NCBI RefSeq assembly: GCF_017591425.1
Contig: NW_024466413.1
Coordinates: 2,253,501 to 2,317,500, forward strand
DNA: 64,000 bases
DNA from: Ochotona curzoniae
Lineage: Eukaryota > Chordata > Mammalia > Lagomorpha > Ochotonidae
Direction: 5' to 3'
How positions within the stretch are numbered: the first letter of the stretch is position 1; each line of letters opens with the position of its first letter. This document shows, piece by piece, positions 57,421-64,000 of the stretch. Position numbers and translations under genes: made by a program. The notes beneath the pieces were generated by a model. That model did no database searches. It was given only the letters and a program-made list of their open reading frames with translations, and was not told the origin of the DNA.

Positions 57421-57655
57421 AGATACTGCTTGCAAACACCGCTGCCCAGTCCTAGCTGTTCTGCTTCCAATCCAGCACCCTGCTGAAGTGTTTGTGTAAA
57501 CAACGAAGGATTGGCCAAAGTGCCTGTGCTGCTGCAGCCATGTGGGAGACCTGCAAGGTTCTAGCTCCTGGCGAGCAGCCATGGCAGGACAGGTCAAGCA
57601 GATGTAAGACTTCTTTCTCTCTGTAGCTCTGTCTTCTAGTGAACAAAATAAAGCT
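57421..57655 (+). mobile_element. Old CSINE
   Basis: CTTGCAAACACCGCTGCCCAGTCCTAGCTGTTCTGCTTCCAATCCAGCACCCTGCTG, AAGGATTGGCCAAAGTGCC, CATGTGGGAGACCTGCAAGG and CTCTGTAGCTCTGTCTTCTAGTGAACAAAATAAAG follow the older CSINE body and tail. Head lost. Confidence 0.7.
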
Positions 57656-57829
57656 TGCAGAAAATGAAAAACACGAAGCTGTTTAAAGGTATATTTGGGA
57701 ATATCAAAGAAATTGGAAGAAAATGAAGTCAGTGGAGAACTGAGAGAATAAAACTAAATGGAATTTGTGATCATTTTTGTTTTCATTATTTGCTTACATA
57801 ATTTTGTAACCATCTTTTATTTTTACATT

Positions 57830-58060
57830 TTTATCATTACCATAATTTTCCATGATACAGTTTTATAAATGAAAGAATAACTGTATTTTAAGAGTGTTAT
57901 CGATACAGGGGTGTCCCTTTTTCCTCCCTGCCCTTATGATTGTGACAGACCTTTAGCAGCAGCCGTAGGTCCAGCACCTGCTGTTTAGGTGTATCATGGT
58001 GTTATAAGAATAGGTAATGTAGGAGAATCCAGTATCAACTTGTCAAGGTGTATTTAAGTT
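57830..58060 (-). mobile_element. L1 3'UTR fragment
   Basis: TTCCATGATACAGTTTTATAAATG, CCTTTTTCCTCCCTGCCC and GTAGGTCCAGCACCTGCTGTTTAGGTGTAT parallel the 3'UTR copies at 20810 and 38537. No ORF2 recognisable. Confidence 0.5.
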
Positions 58061-59115
58061 TCTTTGGGAGGGCTCCTTTATTTGGGAGTAGAGTAGATTC
58101 ATGTCGCAGCATGCATACCCTTGCTATATTCCAGCCTGCATCATGTAGCTCATCGGTCTTTGCCTGAGAATACATAGCAAAGACTTCACACATGCTAATG
58201 AAGAGGTGAGGTGTATTTTCTCCTTTTACAAATGAATCTACCCAAGCCACATCTCAAATGTATTCTTTTTATATAGGCATAAGCATTGCCGTGCATACCC
58301 AACCTAACAATTATTAAAATCAAAGAATTACTAAATTCAGTGATCGGGGTCAGTTGGAGCCTCGCAGCCAGCCACCCCATATCCACCAAGCTTGGTCACA
58401 TGCCAGGAGTTCCTTTTCGAAGTAAAGCATCAGGCTGAAGAGTGGACATAATATCTGCACCCAAATCCTGAGAATTGAGGCTCAGATGACTGTTTTAAAG
58501 CAGACCAGAAGTGCTCTGCAGCATCTCTAACGCACTAAGACCACACATCTACTGGACTTTGCCATTGTAATGTTCTACCGTATTACCTCAATGGAAATTT
58601 TAATTTCTTTCACCTTATGTGATTAACAAATCAGGAAGATTACTATGACAAAGACTTGCATAGTGTTCATGTTCAGCATGTGTACCTCAGCGTGTGTTCA
58701 AGTGGATGCAACTCTAATGTAACACAGTGGAGACATATTCCTACCTTGTTAAGTGAAATACAGCTTTCCCAAAAGATTTGAGCTTGACAAAATAATTGGT
58801 AAACACCAATTGATAGCTGCATATTGATTGCTGGGAGACACTTTATCTGTATAAAAAAGGTCAAATTTTGAACTCAAATGCTGCAATTAGCAGTAGCACA
58901 TAATAAAACTTATCATATTTCACAGCTATTCTTCAAAACCCTCTTGGCTTTTGACTCAATGCATGAAAGAATCAAAATGAATGTCACCAGTTTCTGATTA
59001 TCCTTGCTCCAACTGCGCTAGGACTTCCGGGAGCCGTAGCCACGGAAGCTAGAGAAGAAAACAGATCATTTAAAACTACGTGTACCTGTGCTCTTTTCAC
59101 ATTTCTCCAAGGGAT
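58061..59115. other. Anonymous DNA
   Basis: No repeat or gene recognised. A short inverted repeat, CTTCCGGGAGCC...CCACGGAAG, lies at about 59024-59048 and contains an ETS-type CTTCCGG. Confidence 0.45.
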
Positions 59116-59121
59116 TTTTTT

Positions 59122-59490
59122 AAAGGTGTTTATTACATAGGGAGTACAGATATCCTACGTTCCACAGGCACAATTCCAGCAAGGCAAGGGGCTTTGAAAG
59201 ACACCGAAAAGAGCAAAGTCTGGAAGCCAATACTATCACCAGGACTAAAGGTTTAAAGCAAGAATTATAACATCCCAGCTCAGGGATTGCTGCATCTGTA
59301 CAGGAAGTGCTGGAGAGGAGAGAGAGCACAGCACTGCCGTCACACGAACAACTGTGCACTGTGGAGTCAACTTCATCAGCTTGTGCACATTGGCCCTGCT
59401 GAAGAGCTCCCATTCATTGGATGCAAAGAAAAGCAGAGACCACGGAGTATCATCATTTAAATTACACGGTAGAGTAAATGTCTGCTGCTG
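59122..59490 (-). other. Candidate terminal exon or retrocopy 3' end
   Basis: On the minus strand a strong acceptor-like TTCTTTGTCTCTTTCAG ends at 59488, followed by about 360 bases and then AATAAA at 59134-59129, nine bases before a run of seven A (59121-59115). An open frame continues from the acceptor (QQQTFTLPCNL...) for about 80 codons to a stop near 59245. I do not recognise the protein. Acceptor plus polyadenylation signal suits the last exon of a gene or lncRNA; the A run could instead mark a retrocopy, though seven A is short. Confidence 0.3.
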
Positions 59491-61440
59491 AAAGAGACAA
59501 AGAACCCACACAAGACGGCAGTGCTATGGTCTCGGCCACACAGCTTGGTTGATTAGACCACACATCCTCTTTGGAGAGGTGGTGAGTGTTCACAAGTTCC
59601 TAGACATATTTCTAAAACATATATGAAATATTTATGAATGGATTACACGTGCACATGGGGAAAAAGAAATTATATAAAAAAATTTGTGGAAAAAAAGCAG
59701 GAAAATAAAAGTTTAATTTCTATGCAGTAATTTTTAAATATAAATTGATTAATATTATTCATAATATATATTGAATATAACTTATAGTTAAGCATGATTA
59801 AGTGATAACCAAATGTCCAGTACAATGATTATCTGACCACTTACAATTTCAAATAAAAGAGCACTTACTTCTACTGATTCTCAAAGAAAGACTTAGAGAT
59901 CAATGCTCATATTTACATTTCCATCCATGGCCTGGGAGAGAGCAAAGTAGACATAACCCTAAAAGGAATTAATCCTACATGTAAAATATATTGTCATTGC
60001 AGTAAACTCTGCAGTGAATGTAATTCTAGAAGAAAGACAAACCACAGTGAGACTCATTTCTATGGATAAATTCAGATTTAGGTATCGCTTGGTGAGTTCT
60101 AGCCTTTGATGACACCTTATGGAGCATAAAATCACCAGGAAGGCAGAAGGAATTAAGCACTGTGAATGATATTCTTTGTAATATCGCATAGAAAAAGGTT
60201 AAAGAAATTTCATTTGCTGTGAAGAGAAAAAAATTACATAAACTGAAGACACCGTGGGAAATCAGGCAGACAGGAACAGACAGTGAGAAGATCCAGGGGA
60301 AAAAAAATACGAGATGGTTAAAAATAGGCATTTTAATTTGTGGAGTAATAAATATAAGAACAACTTCAAAAAAGCAAATTAGGGCACACACCATCAAAAT
60401 CTTCAGCTTAAGTTGGAAAGGATGCGTGAGACGGGTACGTTGTAGGGCTTTATTAATTATCTATGCATTTGAATGGCTAGAAAATTAAGAAATCAAATAA
60501 AGCCTTGGACCTAGAAATTCCTTTCCCATTGTGGGATGTTGAACTCATCAGCGAAGACAGGTTTGAGAATGGCTGCTGTATTAGTAACAGATAATACTGT
60601 TGCCTAACCAAAGTGACACATCTGAACATGGAATATTTGCTCCCATTGACGCAGTTCTGCATGGCCAGGCAGGGCCACTCCCACCCAGCCGTAAGACTGT
60701 AAGAATGGCTCATTTCATTTTACTGAATCCAAAGAGTACTCAGATTTGTAGCTTCAAACGGCTAACACGAAAGCTGTGAAGAAACAGTCTGATATAAATA
60801 ACATTTAAGCTTTGGTTAAGATCATCTGTCAAACATCCCATTTGAAGCAGACTCAATACAGAGTTCCAAATTAATTAATAGGGAAATAAACTCCAACAGT
60901 AAGATCGACACGAAGATCGCATACAAACTGAATAGGAAGGAATTACAAGATGAATTCTGTTCCCTCAAGACTTTAAGGTGAAGTTCTCACTTCAATGCAT
61001 TTGGAAAAGGGGCCTGTGATTATTTACAATTAAATACATTTTTTCTAAGAATGGGGTTCTAATCCATTCTGACTGGTTTTCTTACATAAAAGAGAGTCCA
61101 GATCCATGAGAAACCTCAGTTATGCTTTTTCAGCCACACCATGCATGATTTTCTATCGCATCAGCCTATGTCTGCTCCATGAAGAAATGGACGAAGGCAG
61201 TGAGAACTCACTGAGCCATGATCCGCATCACCGCCCCTTTGCTGTCAATCCTTCAACCTGTCCTGAGTGGGATGGAAATCAAGTGAAGATGGACTTGACC
61301 CCTTTCTAGAGCATCACAGCCAGTACTCGAAGGACGAGGTCTCGGGGCGGCACGTGCTTGTCATTAAGAACCTTGTTATTACAGTTATATGTCAATCCAG
61401 CAACATACGTCCCAGAGAGAAGCATTCAATGTGGAAGGAG
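59491..61440. other. Anonymous AT-rich DNA
   Basis: No repeat recognised. Overlapping short frames around 59959-60488 on both strands show no domain features. Confidence 0.5.
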
Positions 61441-61454
61441 TGACCATATTTCTA

Positions 61455-61522
61455 TTTTTAAGATTTATTTATTTTTATTGGAAAGGCAGATAAACAGAAA
61501 GGAGAAGAAACAGGAAGAAGAA
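61455..61522 (-). mobile_element. Severely 5'-truncated CSINE with target duplication
   Basis: Only the 3' end remains: TTTTTAAGATTTATTTATTTTTATTGGAAAGGCAGATAAACAG plus about 25 bases. Flanks TGACCATATTTCTA (61441-61454) and TGATCGTATTTCTA (61523-61536) match at 12 of 14 positions, so truncation happened at insertion. Confidence 0.75.
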
Positions 61523-61536
61523 TGATCGTATTTCTA

Positions 61537-62553
61537 AGAGAATCTATGGGGTGGTGAAACAGCATAATGAAATGTTTCACAGGTTGCAAAGAGGACAAGC
61601 AGATAAAAGGGAAGCTAAATTTTGTTTAGGAATAGATTGATATAGCCCTAGATGGAGCTCAATTCCATCACTGTTACATAGGAATGTTACAGAATATGCC
61701 TCTGAGTGTTTCAGTGTAGAGGAAATAATTAATGCTCAAATAAATAGGCACATTAAATATGCACTCCAATAGTGGTTACTGTTGCTTTGTTACAGTGCTC
61801 AGACTGAAAGAGCAAACAGCACATGCTTGAGCCAGAAATCGTCGCTCTTGTTCTTCTGGATAGTCTTTCTACGCACCGTGCCTGCTAACTTTTAAAACTT
61901 CCTAATCTCGCGGAGAGCTCTTGTGCATGTTAGAATTACTATGTCGGATGACCTTCAACACTGCTGGGAAAAGGCACAAATTAAATGTGTCAGGCAACTG
62001 TTTCCAAGCTTTTCATACCAGATCACCCCCCAGACTCTTCTGAGCAGCCTGGCTGCTAATGCGCCAACAGTCTGTCCCGCAACAGCCTCCTCACGTGCTC
62101 ACCTGGTGCTAACACTGATGGGGATTTGTAGTGCACATGCCAGCACACTTCCATAGAGTCCCTCTGCAGCATAATACACACACACATAGACACGACACAC
62201 AGACACATTTACATAACACACATACCCACACAACGAGCACATTACACGACACACACAAACATGCTGTGTTTTCTGTTCCTCTTCTGCACATAGCACTCAT
62301 TACCCTTAATGATTAGAAGTCTTTAAAATATTCCTGTGATCCTTATTACTAGCCTGTTTCAATTACATTATCTCATTTTGGAGAGATTTTTGTACTTGAA
62401 TTTGTCTTTTATCTGTAACTAGTCTAAAGGGCAGACAATGAGTATGCGCAGTGGTGACTTTTTGCTATTGTTTCCTCACATACTGTGGACTAGGTACAAA
62501 CATCAGTAGGTGCTCTATGTTTATTAGATCATCAGTTAAAATGTAATTAGCAT
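61537..62553. other. Anonymous DNA with CA-rich tract
   Basis: Nothing gene-like. 62173-62262 is a long imperfect (CA)n tract with CGACACAC interruptions. Confidence 0.5.
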
Positions 62554-62870
62554 GGGGCCTAACACAGTAGCCTAGTGGTTAAAGTCCTCACCTTGAATGC
62601 ACCAGGAATCCATATTGGCACTGGTTCAAATCCTGGTGGCCCCACTTCAAATTTTGCTCCCTGCTTCTAGCCTGGGAAAGCAGTTGAGAATGGCCCAAAG
62701 CCTTGGGACCTTGCCCCCATGTGCATGGGAGACCAGGAAGAAGCTCCTGGCTTCAGATAGACCCAGCTCCGTGTGTTGCAGTCACTTGGGGAGTGTATCA
62801 GCAGATGAAAGATCTTCCTCTCTGTCTCTCCTCTTCTTTGTGTGTCTAACTTTGCAATAAAAATAAGCAA
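62554..62870 (+). mobile_element. CSINE, full length
   Basis: GGGGCCTAACACAGTAGCCTAGTGGTTAAAG head, GGTTCAAATCCTGG at the B-box position, GCCTGGGAAAGCAGTTGAG, GGAAGAAGCTCCTGGC, GTCACTTGGGGAGTG and GCAATAAAAATAAGCAAAT tail running into a TA microsatellite. Confidence 0.9.
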
Positions 62871-62871
62871 A

Positions 62872-62921
62872 TTATATATATATATAATATATATACATAT
62901 ATATATATGTATGTATATATA
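62872..62921. repeat. (TA)n microsatellite on SINE tail
   Basis: TATATA run with ACATAT and GTATGTA interruptions, starting directly at the A-rich end of the SINE at 62554-62870. Confidence 0.92.
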
Positions 62922-62929
62922 ATCACCAA

Positions 62930-63210
62930 GAGTATATGGTCAGCCTCACAGTATGACAGTTCAGAGGTCCATATGCAACAGCAGAGAACCTGGGTTGCAT
63001 CCATCTCTCACCTCAGATTCCTGAGAATGCATTCCCTGGGAAGAAGGCTGCTGCCAGGCAAGGAAGTGACCAGAATGGACTTTCTAGTATCCAGTGCCTG
63101 ATTTGATGCTTTGGTCCAATCAGTGCCAGCACTGTGGGCATTGGGCAGCAAATCAGTGAATGGAACTTTCTACTTCTTTCTCTCTGCCTCTCAAATAAAT
63201 TTTAACTTTA
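62930..63210 (+). mobile_element. Old CSINE
   Basis: GAACCTGGGTTGCATCC, CCTGGGAAGAAGGCTGCTGCCAGG, CATTGGGCAGCAAATCAGTGAATGGAAC and TTTCTCTCTGCCTCTCAAATAAATTTTAAC tail follow the old CSINE order. The preceding TA microsatellite separates it from a younger SINE. Confidence 0.6.
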
Positions 63211-64000
63211 ATAAATGAATATATTGGCAATGTTCAAATTGGAATCTATATTTTTAATAATTAATATAGATTTTACATCTATGTAGCAATAAATGAAATA
63301 GTTCTGATTAAAAAGGTAACAGGCATTCATTACAGGACTTCAAAGTCATATTAATAAATATGGAAATATGTAAGCATCATATGTAAACTTACATTCAGTT
63401 AATAGTTAATGACTTTACTTCCAGTATTTGATTTATAGTTTTATGTGAAAGAAAGCTGAAATGACCCTATATGTTTTATGCCTTCCTTTTTTCAATTACT
63501 GTCGTATCTTCCCATTGTTAAAAATATTTCAAATTTGTTTATGCATGCATGTGTAAATCAAGAACAAAATGATCTAGGCACATTAATGGAATTATGACAG
63601 TGAATATATTATCAGAATCTTTCCTCCCATATGGATGCCTCCTTAAAGCCAAACTCAAGTTCAATATCCACAATGGCTATTACCTTTATCAGGCAGATTA
63701 ATGAGGTAGGATACTTAACACCCCACAATATCAGGCAGCTGATGTGTATGCTATAAACTCCTTTCTGGAAAAGTTAAGCTTCTCTAATATTCATGTAAGA
63801 TATTAATATGAATTAACCTCACTCAGTGGATGAAAATAAGTTAACACGAGATGAGTTTTCTACCCCCGAGACTTGAAAGGACCAGTATGTGTATGTGAAA
63901 CAGTTTTGGAGTTTTCCCTGGAGTGAACTTAGGAAAGCTCAGTGTAGAGCATAAATCATAAATGGCATCTCTGAAGAAGGCTTCCTGGGCAAGCGGAAGG
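63211..64000. other. Anonymous AT-rich DNA
   Basis: No repeat or gene recognised to the window end. Confidence 0.5.

Noticed and set aside
62173..62262. CA-rich tract considered as a CRISPR-like or spaced repeat array
   Set aside because: Irregular simple repeat without constant spacers; eukaryotic context.
1..64000. tRNA genes, small RNA genes, CRISPR or bacterial features
   Set aside because: tRNA-like stretches are all SINE heads with broken cloverleafs; no U6, 5S or 7SK-like sequence seen by eye.

Overview
The window is non-coding mammalian DNA. I found no complete host protein-coding gene, tRNA, rRNA or CRISPR array, and almost everything recognisable is a retroelement. The dominant short repeat is a tRNA-derived SINE of the lagomorph C-repeat (CSINE) type, in about 26 copies. 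It has a GGGCCC-type start, a B-box-like GGTTCTAATCC, a body with CCCATATGGGCGCCGG, and a pyrimidine-rich 3' end running into AATAAATAAATCTT plus poly(A). The best preserved copies carry a variant that I associate with pika (Ochotona) rather than rabbit. That assignment is from memory and needs a database search.

Layout. 1-2.1 kb: the left end carries a minus-strand class II (betaretrovirus-like) endogenous retrovirus fossil with LTR, Lys-type primer binding site, broken gag and an integrase-core fragment; most of the genome between them is missing. 2.1-15.7 kb: anonymous AT-rich DNA with SINEs of several ages and two stretches that look like conserved regulatory DNA. 15.7-27 kb: almost SINE-free, with a small CpG/GC-box cluster near 16.2 kb, two older L1 pieces, an unidentified GC-rich block (24.9-25.8 kb) and a young 5'-truncated L1 whose ORF2 C-terminus is still open. 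27-37 kb: anonymous DNA, old SINEs, microsatellites and a Z-DNA-type tract. 37.6-41.6 kb: a nest of ancient L1 pieces with later SINE and L1 insertions, including two L1 3' ends arranged head to head. 45.2 kb: another candidate conserved element. 47.6-48.45 kb: an LTR element containing a 134-bp block that matches the U3 of the retrovirus LTR at the left end. 49.8-56.4 kb: an apparently full-length minus-strand L1 (5'UTR with about 230-bp tandem monomers, broken ORF1, broken ORF2, 3'UTR) whose 5' target-site duplication was later used by a SINE. 57-64 kb: SINEs, an L1 3' end, and a minus-strand segment at 59.1-59.5 kb that looks like a terminal exon.

Nine of ten recognisable L1 pieces, and the retrovirus, lie on the minus strand. 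This would fit an intron of a plus-strand gene, but the sample is small. There is no pathway linking genes here; what the parts share is a history of nested retrotransposition. Repeat boundaries were judged by eye and old copies may be off by tens of bases.
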